Assembly (NCBI GenBank): GCA_949316235.1
Contig: OX438751.1
Location: 19,468,801-19,532,800 of the forward strand
From: Oegoconia quadripuncta
Taxonomy: Eukaryota; Arthropoda; Insecta; Lepidoptera; Autostichidae
Reading direction: 5' to 3'
DNA: 64,000 nt
The position numbers and the translations under genes are program-made. Below are positions 13,001-26,700 of the stretch, piece by piece. Every line of letters begins with the position of its first letter. The stretch's first letter is position 1. The notes under the pieces were generated by a model. That model was given only the letters and a program-made list of their open reading frames with translations, had not been told where the DNA came from and did no database searches.

Positions 13001-14580
13001 AATAAAGTACTTGATTGATTAATTAAAGGCTTGCTTGTAGTTTTTGTGGAGAGCTTTAGCCTTATAGTTAAACAACAAGATAATATTTCGTTCTTTATTG
13101 TCATTTTGGAGATTGGACCTTCAGTATGTGACCCGAAGGGTGTAGCCGCCCTTGTCTCCAGTACCATATATGTACTATACCTACATCACGTATGAATAAT
13201 GCTTACAAAAATTCCACTTTAGACTGCAATTATACGTATTCGAATACGAACTGGCTTATCGGGTTTTTACACGTTCACACCGTTAAAATGGCACGAACTG
13301 TGTTCTTGATGACGTCAATGGAAGCTCCATACAGAGTCGCCATCCTAAGTAACGCTTTTTTTTTGTTTAACCGCGAAGTGCAGCTAAAAATAACTCGCTA
13401 AAAATAGCCTCTTTTATTCGAATAGCTAGGTGTATTGGAGCAGCGACTGTGTTTAGTTGAATTTATAGATCAGATCAACTTCCGTGATTGATATTGATTT
13501 AAGTGGTCAACACAATCAAATCACAGAATAATGCTTGTTCAAATTTTTAATAGAGAATAAAATTAAAACTTTTTGTGGTCGCCAATGATTAGTTTCAGAA
13601 CAAGTTTAAAATAAAAACTAATTAGTGTGCGGCTTAATGCTTGTTTATATCGTTCAATAATGCCTTATTTTCATAGGGAATAAGCATAGTCAGTTTTGTG
13701 AATTTACCATGCGTCAAAATTTGCAGTCCTTTGAGAAGAAGCCCAAGAAACTCAATGGTTATTTAACCCCTGACGATAAACGAAGGCTGTGTGGTGTTTG
13801 ACAGTGTTACGCGTGTGCTTCAGTCTTTGTCCCGATGTATCTCAGTAATCCATGGTAACATTTGAGTGTGGTTTGTTTTATGTTAAAGGCTGAACGAGGG
13901 GGCAGGTTATTAGTAACGTTTGATGAAAATCGGTGAAACGGTGTCGGAAATATTTTGTTTTCAACGAGGCCCCTTTGGTTTATTTGGATGATATCACAGT
14001 ATTTCGTGGTATGCCTATATTTTAAATTTAATGTATTATTATGACGGTCGATAGGTACTCGTATATTTCATTGTACTAATACAAATTAAAGAAATAAGAC
14101 AATCGAGCTGCTATCCCAATATACCAAGCGGTAGTTCATTACTGTAAACTACTATTATTAACTATGAATATAGCAAGATTTTCCCTAATTATTTATGTTT
14201 AATTAAATATTAATAATTAAAATTATTTACATGTCATAATCACAGATTTTCATATAAAACTTTCAAAAATCATGCAGAGGAATTGAGAAACTCCTCTTTT
14301 TTTGAAATCGGTTAAAAGTCCATTCAAAAATCAATAATCAAAGATTTTGATACCTACTTAACTCGATTGAAACTCTCACCGTAATCACTTTAGAGATAAA
14401 ACAATTTTCATTAAAAATTTACCAACAGTAAAAAATAATCAACAAAAGTGCTATACCTCCATTGCGATGTAATTAATTTATAAGTAACATATATCGTTAT
14501 TAATAAATATTGACTGTAATATTAAAACATAAACATTAAGCGTCCAGAAACGTCCAGCTTGTGAAAACTTCGTACACTCT
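10016..14580. other. Intergenic region upstream of gene A
   Basis: Mostly AT-rich sequence without coding signature. A GC-richer islet at 10790-10880 (AGCAGGCGACAGGGGGATCC and flanks) looks like a repeat relic, but I cannot class it. GGTA tetranucleotides repeat at 11101-11115. A second CRE octamer lies at 13310-13317. Confidence 0.4.
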
Positions 14581-14588
14581 TGACGTCA
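14581..14588 (+). promoter_or_regulatory. Palindromic CRE (TGACGTCA) upstream of gene A
   Basis: This is a perfect TGACGTCA octamer 76-83 nt upstream of the predicted start site, a position typical of CREB/ATF-type bZIP binding. A second TGACGTCA occurs at 13310-13317, about 1.35 kb upstream. Function is inferred from position only. Confidence 0.4.
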
Positions 14589-14633
14589 GAAACCGGCCAT
14601 GTGCGTAGGGCACTTCGGGATGGCCCTAGATGA

Positions 14634-14666
14634 TATAAAATCGAACACCTTATGTGTCTGCTCAGT
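14634..14666 (+). promoter_or_regulatory. Core promoter of gene A: TATA box and arthropod initiator
   Basis: TATAAAA starts at 14634 and the arthropod initiator TCAGT lies at 14662-14666, so the initiator A (14664) is 30 nt downstream of the TATA start. That is the canonical spacing. The predicted 5'UTR is 14664-14789 and leads directly to the ATG at 14790. A TATA-Inr promoter suggests regulated, tissue- or stage-specific expression rather than housekeeping use (inference). Confidence 0.72.
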
Positions 14667-14789
14667 CGCGCGCTATCACCCGCGTCGGTATATGAACACG
14701 GAAATTACCTCCCAAAGCCTAGTTAAGTACTAAACAGGTGGAATAAGAAATTTTGGTGTTTCGTGCTTTAGTTATCCCGAAATTCAATT
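14664..14789 (+). other. Predicted 5'UTR of gene A
   Basis: Sequence between the predicted initiator and the ATG. No splice acceptor is needed to join it to coding exon 1. The edge depends on the promoter call. Confidence 0.55.
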
Positions 14790-14799
14790 ATGGGAAAAT
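14790..14799 (+). CDS. Gene A coding exon 1 (ATG exon, 10 nt coding)
   Basis: It encodes Met-Gly-Lys plus the first base of codon 4 and is followed by donor GTGAGT. The ATG has A at -3 and G at +4, a good start context. It lies about 126 nt downstream of the predicted initiator. It was chosen because exon 2 is open upstream with no ATG at its own 5' edge, and phase 1 joins perfectly to the exon 2 acceptor (T plus TA gives Leu). Such a tiny coding first exon would be missed by ORF-based tools. Confidence 0.75.
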
Positions 14800-17700
14800 G
14801 TGAGTATTTATTCAAATATTAATGTCTACATAGTTACTTGTGATATAAATGTAGAATTTGAAAGATGGTATATATATTTCAAATATTAAGTGACAAATAT
14901 AGGTTACTAAAATAAACAGTTAAATCTGTTATGTACCTAATTACCATAAGATCAGCATAACAACACAATTACAAGGTATTAATAGGACAACCCGTCACTC
15001 ATGGGAGTAGGATTAACAAAAAACAAAAATTGTGATTTAAATACTTAAAGTACTCACTCTCAAAGGTTGGTACTAAAAATACATTTTGGAAAAAGATATA
15101 TTTCTTGGTAATGATATGCGATCTTCATTAGTGCCGAAAATGTATTTTAATGAACATCTTTGCCTAAATATATTTAACTAATTAAGTACGTCATTACCCA
15201 AATATCTACACAGGTACCTTCCACAAAAATAATCTGAATTCACAATTTCCTCCTTTCTTAAAAAGTCACTTACTCACTTCCTACTTTGATTTATTGCTAT
15301 TTGTTACTTTTAAAATAACCAATTCAACATAATAACTATTTAATTAACGGTATTAAGTGAATCGCAACTGTTTTTAGCAATAACAAATAAGGTATCATAC
15401 GAGTAATCAATATGCAATGAAAAAACTTTAAATTGGTTCTTCCTTCCGAGGGTTTGCTGGAAGAAATCTCTTACAGAGATAGGCTCGCATTTGTGTATTT
15501 GTATTTGTATACTTATATGCAATAAAGAGTCAAATAGAAATAGTATTCATACGAAACGAGATACTGATTTTCCATTGGCTGTCAAACCTCTTTCATCTGG
15601 TATCATCTATTTTTTGCTTAAATTAATAAAAGTATAACCCATAGTGATTATATACTCTTTGCTATAACCGTCATTACTATACAAGCTAGGTATGCACCTA
15701 AATAACTAATCTATTACCATAAATATTAGGTTATACCAACTTTTAGGTAATTATACGAGTTTACATACGAAGTGGGGATATGTTAGTGTTTTGACTTTTC
15801 AAATATCTCGGGAAGCCAAATCGCTGTATCATATTGTGAAACTAGCTTTAAGTCGTAGGTAAACTTAATGTCTGTGTTTTGGTAGGTTTAGCTCCTATGA
15901 GGGTGACAATATCATTATAATGATAAATCCTCGTTTAAAACTACATACAAAAAAAAACATTTCGAATAAACAGTATTTTTTATATTGTCAATCAATAGGT
16001 AAAGTAATACAAAAAAAATGCGTTTGAGGTACAGTCAGAAACAGATAAACCTCTACAGTCCTGCATAATACAAATTAAGTTTTCTCAGCAAATCATGAAT
16101 ATTATTAGATGTTACTTTTTGCTTATTGTTAAACTTAGTAAATGCTGTAACTAAATAAAAAATTAACCAAGAGTGTACATAATTTCTTTTATGGATTTAT
16201 CTGTTTCTGACTGCACGTCTCGAGAGCCCGAAAATCCTGCTCCCTGTCACCGTTGAAAATGACTGAATGGACACAGCAGAATATCTGTCACCTTGTGAAA
16301 TGTCAAGTGACGTACAAATTAAGGGTGACGAAATTTTTCATTGACCCTGCACTGTAGATGTACCCACTACTATTAATTTCAAGTACCCACTTAATGACAT
16401 CAATCGTAAATAAGTTTAAAGATTGACATTTTGGTTCAAGTCCATTTCAAGCTTCAACAGCCTTATCCAACAATTGCTACAAATATAACAAGATTATCAG
16501 TATTAACCATAGTAAAGGTGCAAATATTTTTCAATAAACTTGCTCGCACTGTTACGTAGGTTTTCTCTTGAGATCAAGTACTTAGAGCAACGATCAATCG
16601 TCATCGTCGATCGATCGTCAATTTGGAGCCGTTTGCTCAGCACTGTTGTTGAAAACATCGCACCTAAAATAGAGAAATAAACATATTTTTATTTGCTAAC
16701 AATTTTGTCAATTTTCTATAAAACTAAACGTTCGCGATAATTCATTTGGAAAAATGGAAGAGGCGGTTGCGCTATACTACATGTCAGCAAATAATTATTT
16801 GCTGCATCTCTATTACATGAATAAAAATAATAAAAAGAAGAGAAATAAAAGGTGATGGTGGATGTTATGAAACCGAGAACACTGCTGTTAGTTTCATTTT
16901 CCAACCAAGGAGTTTGTAACTACTGATCCAAAAGACGCTTTGTATGCTTAGACGTAGGTACGATGTTATCATTGCTTTTTTTTTATTTAGAACGCTGTTT
17001 GCACATGCGTTATATGAAAAAGATGCACGCCATAATAGAATAGTTATCAATCCAATGGTTTATTTTCTGAAAAAATTATTTGTGAAAAAGTGACAAATAT
17101 ACAAATTCATTTTCAAGGACACGAGTAGGTCTATGTTCATTTCTTTATATTTATTTAGAAATTAATTAATTTAGTAACAAGCGCTAAATATATAAATTTG
17201 TCTTTTTCATTATAATAAATAAAATTGTTATTATATTTCCCATAAAGCGTCTATGCGGAATTGAATTTGAATCTGAGTTGAGTTTGAATTTGATTTACTT
17301 GTCAGTTTTAATAAAGTATTTTTATACATACGCAATGTCACGACCGTTATCGCAAATTGATGGTCAGAGAAATCACAAACATTAGCGTTTAGGTTTTCCA
17401 AACATTAAAAAGTTTAATGCTTGTAACGCCATCCACTCGCCCTTCGAAATATATGGAAATGCACACGTGAGAGGGGATGAACCATAAAGTTAATCTAGGT
17501 ATATTAACTTTATGGGGTGAACTCAAATGGCATCTGGGAAATGAATAAGCGCCATCCCGTTTGGCAAATCATGTACCTACCTACCTACCACGCCTGCTGC
17601 ATCGTCTCGCGACTGTTAATTCATGACGGCCCCAAAAAGGAGGATTATCTTTTTTCCCGTTTTCTCGTGGTCCCATTATTTTGTCCCATTAATTCGAGTG

Positions 17701-20700
17701 TATGTTTATGTAGATTTCTATATTACCTCCTGTAGCCTAAACGGATCGATCGATTTTGAAGTGCAAGGTGTCGTTCGATTCGTCTTGATTCCTAGTGTCA
17801 TGGGATACATTTCATGGTTACAAATCCAACATGGAGCCCGCAAATTACAAAATACGCTGTCGGGTTTTTTGTTAAATACTCAAATAGTTATTCCTAAATC
17901 GGTAGGTACCTGTAACAAAGTGCTCATCAAATATTACGTATGAGATCAGCAAATTAAGTATCTTTTGACTATTGCCAATTTATTATTGAAGATGTTTTTG
18001 TAAGGTGTTTTTATCTAACTTCAGAAAAAACAGATTGTTAGTTGAATTGTCGATTTTTTAAATATCATTTATTATTATCTACTTACGTCTTGCGTCATTA
18101 TCACGAGTAAATATTATCTTCATGAAGAGCAATTTATTCCATCTATACAGCTTATTCAATGCAAATCCGGGATATAGGCCAAGTATTTGGTGCGCGCGGA
18201 GGTACTATTTGGTGATACAGGATAGGTACGTATCGGAACTAACTCGTCACCCATACTATTATAATTCAAATGGTCCTTTTGGGTAGGTCATTTTCAAGTA
18301 GGTACCTATCCATCTATACGGAACAGGACACGAAATTATTGAGAGAGCAACTAGATTAGATACTTATTGTATTTTAATGAACTAAAACTCGCTAGAATTA
18401 GAAGACACTTCCTGGGTACCAATTTCAAAATTTCTACCAGTTGTAAATCTTCCTAACTGAAAGACCTTCTAAGTTTTGTTTACCCCTTGATGATTTTGCA
18501 TTCGCGAAAATCTTACAACTATTTTCTGGCATTATTATTACTACGTCTATTACATAAGCAATTTGTTAGAGAGTGACATAATATCTCCGTTCCGTCCTTG
18601 CCACCTTTGTCGGCTTTACCACTATATTGGATCTTATTATGTTATGTATAATATGTTATTATATTGGATCTTTACCTATGAAATGGGAGTTTTTTTTTCT
18701 TCGTTAATAATGTGTACCAATTCCTGCGATTTTCAAAGCTATATCCAAATTTGTTTTTTATTTGGAAAATGGAATATTATTTCAAGGTTGCACATGAAAT
18801 ATTTTTTTAGATTTTTGTAACTTCTAGGGCGCATACGTGGTACCTTGATCGAACATAAAAATTTGTACGTGGTACATCTGCTGTGCTCGTTCCAGATAGT
18901 GTAGAATAACCTTAAGTATAATAACTCCATTCGTTCGCAAAGTTTAGACAACACCATGTCATGTGAGAGAATCTAATTAACATGTAGTTGGTAATAGTAT
19001 AATAAAACATAAAACACTGTCATAAAATCTTATTTTGTTCACGTCACTATACGACGACACAGGCGACACTATTTAAAATTACTCAACAAAATTACCTATA
19101 CCTACTTGAACTATGCAAATGGCATACACGGTTGATTCTAAAGAGATGTTTATACCTGAAAGTTATACAATTATATTGCCATTGATATCAGTACCGGATT
19201 AGATGCTGAATAAGTTCGAAATTCTCATTAGAATTAGTCCTTAAAATTACTCTCATAACATTCACTTTTTTGTTGCAGTATCGCAGCATATGCTGTCGAA
19301 TGTGGACAAGTTACCAGGTGTGCAGCTCGGAGACTTTCTTCTGCAGGTGGAGCTAGATGAACCCAATGACACAGTGCTGGATATAGCGCGGCGGGAGCTC
19401 CGTGAGACTCCCGATATCGTTCATCCCGCAGTGGAAGAACTGAAGAGATTGCTCAAAGGTAAGAGTTGAAGCAGGTTGTAGACTAATAACCATTAGCTAC
19501 AGCTCACAGAACAACCACCACAGCTAGATGATTTCTCCTTATAAATATAGGAGAGAACTACTGTTCGACGTGACCTAACCCGTTGCGGAAGAGCTGGAAA
19601 GACTGTTCATAGATAAAATCTGGTCATAGACATATTTCCCCATGTAAATGAACTATTCAAGTATTAAAGATGGGCCTTGCTCGGAAAGGCAACCTATATA
19701 GGGAGGACCAATCCGACCGCCTGTTGCAGAAGAACTGATGAGTAAATCAATAGGTAGATAAGTTACCAGTGCAGCAGTATTCAATGACTACTCAATGGTA
19801 TTCGCTAAAATACAAAATTGAAACGGAAATTCGTGAGTTTCGCAAATTTCATTGATGAATTCGAGATTTGAAAGTGAAGCGACTAACGAAACAAATGCCA
19901 TACTATAAGGTCTCGTAGGGGGAGACAGTTTGCGCGAATTCCCGTGCTTTCTATGAGGGAAAGTACCTACTTGAATAGACCCGTGTCCGAAGGACAAAAC
20001 ACACATGCCGCATTTGTTTCTAAGAAGCGGTATATATACATTATAGTCCTCAGAATCATCGTACATATCATTGACCCACTTTCCCCCATGGCCAAACCAC
20101 CATCTTTGTTTTCCTACTGCCGAATCATGGGAGATGCACAAGCTACTGCTCGGGGCTCTGTTAAATTGTGCCCTTCTTGATACCTCTACAAGTTCTTTTT
20201 CTCATCCCTTTTAGTTATCACGGCTCTCCCTTTTCTGGGACCAGTTTAGCACTGGACCTCAACCTTATCTCAAACACAACAATACTATCAACATTGCGGT
20301 TTGGCGGCAGACTTAGATAAGACGGTGGTAGCTGACCAAGCGAAGTCTTAAAAATGTACATGTAATCCGGCTGTGAATTCTACCCACGATCTCCATTTTA
20401 TTGTTCACACAGAGCCCGAAGGCGTTTAGTAGTTTTGTAGGTATTACAGTTGGATAATGACATTTCAAGTATTTTAATACCAAAGAACCCGACAGCGAAT
20501 TTTGTATTTCGCAGGCGTCATGTTGGATTTTTTATCTGAAAATGTGAGAAATTATGAGAAGCTGGGGACGAATCTACATAACGACGCTTTGCACCTCAAA
20601 ATCGGTCAAGCCGTTTAGGTTACAGGAGGTAACATATAAATCTACATACATACACCCAAAAACATTACCCTCCTTTCTTGGACAGTCGGGTAAAAAGCTC

Positions 20701-23700
20701 AGTGATGGAAACAACACAGTTTGACTCAGTGTGACAAGTTAAAGGTGATCAAAATTAATCGAAAATTATTTGTTCTATTATAACACAATTAAACGATTGG
20801 TCGCGCATGACTCATTCAACCACAATAATTCTATGTCGTTATAGTTTCAAAAACTTCGAAAATACGTCGCTCTTTGTATGACTGGAATGTCCTATTCAAT
20901 TATCAAACGACTAAAGTAATTACTGACACAACTTATTTTTTTTTACTTATAATCGATCCATTAAACTTTATGAGACCAAGTTGATAAAAATGTTCAAGCA
21001 GGCCTATTTTGTTTATAATTTTAGATCAAACACGAATCTATGTAATCTAAAAATAAACCGCGATTATGTTATGCTTATGTATGACGCAATTTTTTTCATA
21101 AAATTTATAGAGTGATTAGGATTTAGTCTCGGATGTCGGAGTTTTATCCAACATATTTTTATTATAGTGTGTTTAAATAGACATAATGAATTCAAATTAG
21201 ATTTATTCTAAAAGTAATTAATTTATACTTTCTTTAGGTGTCTGTACAAAATTATCTACTTACCAGACGTTCCATTTTTTGTCCAACATGCATTTTGAAT
21301 AAAAATACATGTAGAAGCGCACACTATAATTATAAATATGTTATAAATAATTTACGTACGTATAGGCGCGACTTAGCGTTCGCCGGGGTCTTAAATCGTG
21401 TTATTAATAAATCGAAAATCTAGAAAACACCTGAGAGACCATAAATAATATCATCCAAATACAAAAGCCTGTATTAAACGCTAAATATCTTTGAAACGAC
21501 TTAGCCGATTTTCATCGAACATGGCTAACAACCTGTCCCCGCGTTTATAAAAACCGAACTCAAATTGAACCCCTCATCCCGATATAAAAACACACACACC
21601 ACGCTGTCAACCACATAACACACAAGCAAGTAAATATTGGGTCTACCTATGAAATTGGAGTTTTTTTTCTTCATTAATCATATGTACCAATTCCTGCGAT
21701 TTTCAAAGCTATATCCAAATTTGTCCTTTATTTGGAAAAAGAAATGTTATTTCAAGGTTTGACATGAAATATTTTTTAATTTCTGGGCTAAATCACATAA
21801 TAAAAAAAATTTGAACAGACCTGTTTTCATGTTCTTCCCATAATCATTTCTTAGATTCGCTGAAACTTTTATAAAGCGGTTACTTTTAAAAATTAACGCT
21901 GCCTATACTTAAATTAATGTTATCCGATAATACACACAAAGTTTAGCTAAATTTGGATATGCAGTTCCCAAAAAAAAAAAACAAAAATGTTTGTATAGAG
22001 AAAACAGTCTTAATGAAATTCTTCATACAAAACGCCAATTTCAACAAGAATATCAACCTGTTCATGATTTAGATTTCGATGTTTTATTGTACTGAAAATA
22101 GTGTAACCATTGTATACTTTCTACTGATTTCCTAAACATGTTTGGTGTAGTGGTTAGAAACGCTGACTGCTATACAAAAAGGTCGTGGCTCCGATTCCCA
22201 CTAGGGGCATATGTGTGTATGACGAATACCGACACGTATACCCGAGTATAGGATGTTTTTCATTTATTAGTATTTCGGTAGTAGGTATATCAGCCATCTG
22301 GTATCCATAATACAAGCCTAGTTGCTTAGTGTGCGCTGTGTGTATGTCCAAGGATATTTATTCATTTATTTATTATTAAACACTAATACGACGAAACGAA
22401 TTATTGTACCGACATATACTTCTGACCACATACCTATTACGCTCGCAATATCCTTTGTTTTTCGTAATCAGTTCTTATCTTTGTTATTTACAGAGGACAA
22501 ACAGCTAAACGTACCCCTGGACAACAATGCTTGGCTGATCAGATTTCTACGACCTTGCAAATTCTACCCTGAAAGTGCCCATGCCCTGGTAAGTTGTTTG
22601 AAATAGTAATCATATCAGCCACAGGTGTGTCCACTGCTGGACATAGATTTCCAGAGCGACTGGTTGGAAGCGGCGTGCATCCAGCGACTTTCCGCGACCA
22701 TCATAGTCTACCTTGTGAGTGGACGTGCAACGTTGCGCTTGCCTTTAATCCATTGGTCCTTCGAGCCCACTCAACTTACTAATCCGCTGGGCTATGTCGG
22801 TGACTTTCATTCGTCTTCGGATTTCTTAATTCCTGATTCGACCACGTAGTGAAACGCCGAGTATTGCCCTCTCCATAAGTCGTTGCGTGACCTTGAGTAT
22901 TCTTAGTGTACAAACTAAGAACGCTCACGACCTACTTTTTGTAGGAGTGATAATCGGGCCAATTTTTTCCACAATACTTTTAACACCGATATTGTGACCG
23001 ATTTTTTGTAGGACGTGGGCGTTGAAACATTGCTATCAGTACGTTCCATTTTTTTCCTGCAAAAAATCGGTCACCTATTGTCGGCCTTGGCCGGGCAGCC
23101 TTATGAGGCCCGTAGTGATGGAACGTAATAGTACATTCTTACCCTGGTAGTAGCTTATTAGTAAGTAGCGAGGGCGCCAATAGTTCGAGGGACTAAATGA
23201 GTCTTTAACCCGAGGTAAACACTGTGCCTTTCATTACGAATAAGTACAAGGAAAGTAAAAATAAAAACATGAATTAGCTAAAGAAAAAAATTGTGAATTT
23301 TATTTTACATAAATCAACAACTTCGGTGTGAAGATCGGATTTCCGCTTTTCCGCCTATTTTGTTTTACTTTTTTTTCTGAGGCTGGCCAGCAGCTATACA
23401 GCCATTATTTTTCACTGTCACCATTGAAAAAATATTAAATATTTTGCCAAAATCTATATTATTTTAAAGAAATAGTTAAAACTAAATTATAATAAAGTCA
23501 TTTAAAAAATATTTGCTTTAATTTAATACTTAACTTTGTTATTTCGAAAAACGAAAACTGAAAGGGCTGAAAAGTATTATTTTTAACCCGCAACTTCAAA
23601 CCTACTTTCTGAGTACGAGTAATGAAACTTTTTTCATTTTTTTTGTTTAATTCACTCCTCTCGGTGAGGGCAAAGGGTACAAAGCCATACAGCCATATCT

Positions 23701-26700
23701 TGTTTCTCTAATTTCTTCAGTTTAATGAAGTCAATCTCAGTCAAAACAAGTCATTCGTCATATACTTGGCATATACAGAGTCTAGTCACGGTCAAGTCAT
23801 TCTTCAGTAAAGTGGCAGAATGCTTTACTAAAGATTTTGGCTGCTTCTTGTGGGAACCTTTTGGGTTCGTTACGCATTTTAATTTACACTTCCCTTCACT
23901 TGTACCTACACCATCACTGACTTTTGCTGCTAGACGTTTTTCCCCTTTACTTTACTTCTAAGGCGCTTATGGGGTACCAAATTTAGCGATCGAATCATAC
24001 GAGCTAAAAGCCAAAGTAAATTTTCGCGGTGCGATCTAAACCATAACTATTGTTCGGTTTGAGTGTCTTCGGAATGAGGCGGAACGGTCACAGTACTGGC
24101 CAGTGATTCTCACGCGTTCGAAATTTCAATGTCGATAGACCCGAATATGTTTGTCACCTTTGCCCACGCATATAAGTGTGAAAGGATAGACATACCAATG
24201 TCTACCGACAGTAAAATGTCGACAACGCGAGAATCTGGGCCCAGTTACTTGTTACATAGGAACATGTAATAGTGCGCTGACTTCCCCCACATCGGCGGTC
24301 GCCAGGGCACTATATCAAGTAGCTGATGCACATAAGTAATTATGTAGTTTTAAAAAATAACATGAGTTCAAGTTCACATCTCGTGCGACTAGGACGCGTG
24401 CTTTGTTGTTGAAGTGGTACAATTATAATTGTGTTAGGTTCACTATAGTCACTAGTGTCACTCGATTCGGGCCGCAGGAGTTACCTGCCGGCCGCGACCG
24501 GTTTTGTCGTGAATGGAGTAGGTAAAATTCCCATCACCCACGGCAATTATGAGTGCGTGCGACGGTAATGCGGCCGAGTTAAATAGTCAAGACCTATTTA
24601 CCACAATTGATGGAACACTTGAACATTCACGATTAGAAGGATTAAGCGAAATGGAAGTTGGAAACATTAATAATAAAAGAAGTAGAGAGGAAGATAGGCA
24701 GGAAGAATGGCAAATAGTGGGCAGAAATGCCAAAAGAACATCTAAGAACCGTGAATCTTTACCTATTGCTGAAGAACAAATACAACTAACCATATCCTGT
24801 AAAGAAAAACTCCCTAAACAGTTCTCCTTAGCTAAATTATTCAACAAGTGGGAGATAGAAGATATCACGAAGATCAAGTATACCAACCCTTATAAACTAG
24901 TGATCACCTTTGATAAAGAAATGAGTGCCGAGAAGTTTATGTCTTGTTCAGCTTTTATGGACTTAGGATGGAAAATACAAAAAACGTGGGAAGTTGACGT
25001 ATCTTATGGTATCATCAAAGACATAGACACAGAGCTCTCAGAAACAGAAATGTTAAAATATGTTTCAAGCGAAGTTGACATTAGTTCAGTGAAACGCCTA
25101 GACCGCAGAAGCTCAGAGGGATGGACACGTAGCGAATCAGTTAGGGTAGGATTTTGTGGTTCCCGCCTTCCACAATATGTCTACCTTCTGGGGTTACGAA
25201 TTAAAGTTGAACCATACGTGTTTCCAGTTACCCAGTGTGCTAGATGCTGGAGGTACGGCCATACCCTCAAACTGTGCCCGTCCAATAAAATAATTTGCCC
25301 TAAGTGTGGTGACTCCCATGCCAATTGCGAGGCAAACACTTATAAATGTACAAATTGTAAAGGTAGTCACATGGCTTTGTCTAAGGAATGTCCAATATTT
25401 AAGAAAGAAAAGAGGATCCGTGAGCTTATGTCAGAATTTAATGTTACATATAGGAAGGCGCTTACCATGTATGTCCCTCCAGTCCCACCCTCTCAACCAC
25501 GACGCGCGGGATTTCAGTTCGAGCCTCCGTCACACCGGACTAAACCATTGCTAGAGCGACCACCGTCTTTATGGTCTCCTTCATACTCTGAAGCAGTAAA
25601 AGCTCAGCAACCTCATAATAAAAATCCAGCCCCAGGCAAAGAGACAAAGGAAAAATCTAATACCCGAAAAAAGAAGACGCAGTATTGGATAAGCGATCAG
25701 GTGGTCGCTGATTTAGAAATATCCACGGACTCGGAAGTAGCTGAAGACCTAAATCTTGGCAGCGACGAACCTATTCTGGATAAAGAAACCTCCGAGCATC
25801 GTTTGTCTCTGATAAAAAAGATTAAAGACATTTTATTTAAGAATAGCATCGATTTAAAAACTAAACTTAAGTGTATGTTAGAACTATTAATAGAATGGCT
25901 ATGGGCAGTGGCGGTAGACCTAGTTTCAGATATACCATTATTAAAAAACATTATGGAACTTGTTACCTTTAATGGATAATAACAATAATTTCAAAAAAAT
26001 AAATTTAAATATATATCAGTGGAACGCACGTAGTCTTAGACCTAAACTAAAGGTGTTTGAGCAGTTGCTAATCCAGGAGAAGGTGCATATTAGTGCCATA
26101 ACCGAGACATGGTTGGAACCTGACAGCAGCTTAAAAGTAAGTAATTACAATATCTTTAGACAGGATAGGGACACCGCGTACGGGGGAGTGGCCATTATGA
26201 CCCATAGATCTATTCAGGCACAAAGAGTGCAGTTGCAAGTCCATAACCCAGGGTTTGAAATTATAATGATTAAATTAGGTAATTGCGTGCTGGTGGAAAA
26301 AATTATAGCCTTTTATTGCCCTTCTGATGTTCGTACAACTCGCAATGACTGGGATTATTTATTTTCACTGGTGAATAGTAAAACATGTCTCGTAGGAGAT
26401 TTTAATGCCCACCATACGAGTTGGTCTTGCAAAACTGATATTAGAGGTTCCCAGATATTCGATGCGCTACTTGACAACCACCTCGTCATGTTGAATAATG
26501 GCAACCATACTAGATTTCAATTAGTTGACGGTGTACTTAGAAAATCTGCACCCGACTTGACTATTGTGTCCTCAGACTTGGCGCTATCCTTCAACTGGGT
26601 GGTCACCAATGAATGCTTAGGAAGTGATCATTTAGTTATCAAATTAACTACTACAATTGAATTTCAACCGTCCCTTTTGAAGAAACGCCTTTTTAAAAAA

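Larger units (their letters stand above)
14800..19278 (+). other. Gene A intron 1
   Basis: 4.5 kb between a 10-nt coding exon and exon 2. It holds one Z-family fragment (15425-15530), a small hairpin (17482-17514), repeat W (17723-17882) and a mariner-like end (18655-18825). The remainder is AT-rich with nothing recognised. Confidence 0.7.
19459..22493 (+). other. Gene A intron 2
   Basis: 3.0 kb. It contains a SINE 2 relic (20222-20400), reversed repeat W (20468-20640), a mariner-like end (21640-21785) and a SINE 1 copy (22139-22376). The rest is not recognised. The 117-codon - strand frame at 19788-20141 has no family signature. Confidence 0.65.

Noticed and set aside
17623..17943. 106-codon open frame on the + strand
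   Set aside because: It covers repeat W, which is repeated in reverse at 20468-20640 without keeping the frame.
19788..20141. 117-codon open frame on the - strand
   Set aside because: No recognised motif, and it lies antisense within gene A intron 2 with AT-rich composition like its flanks.
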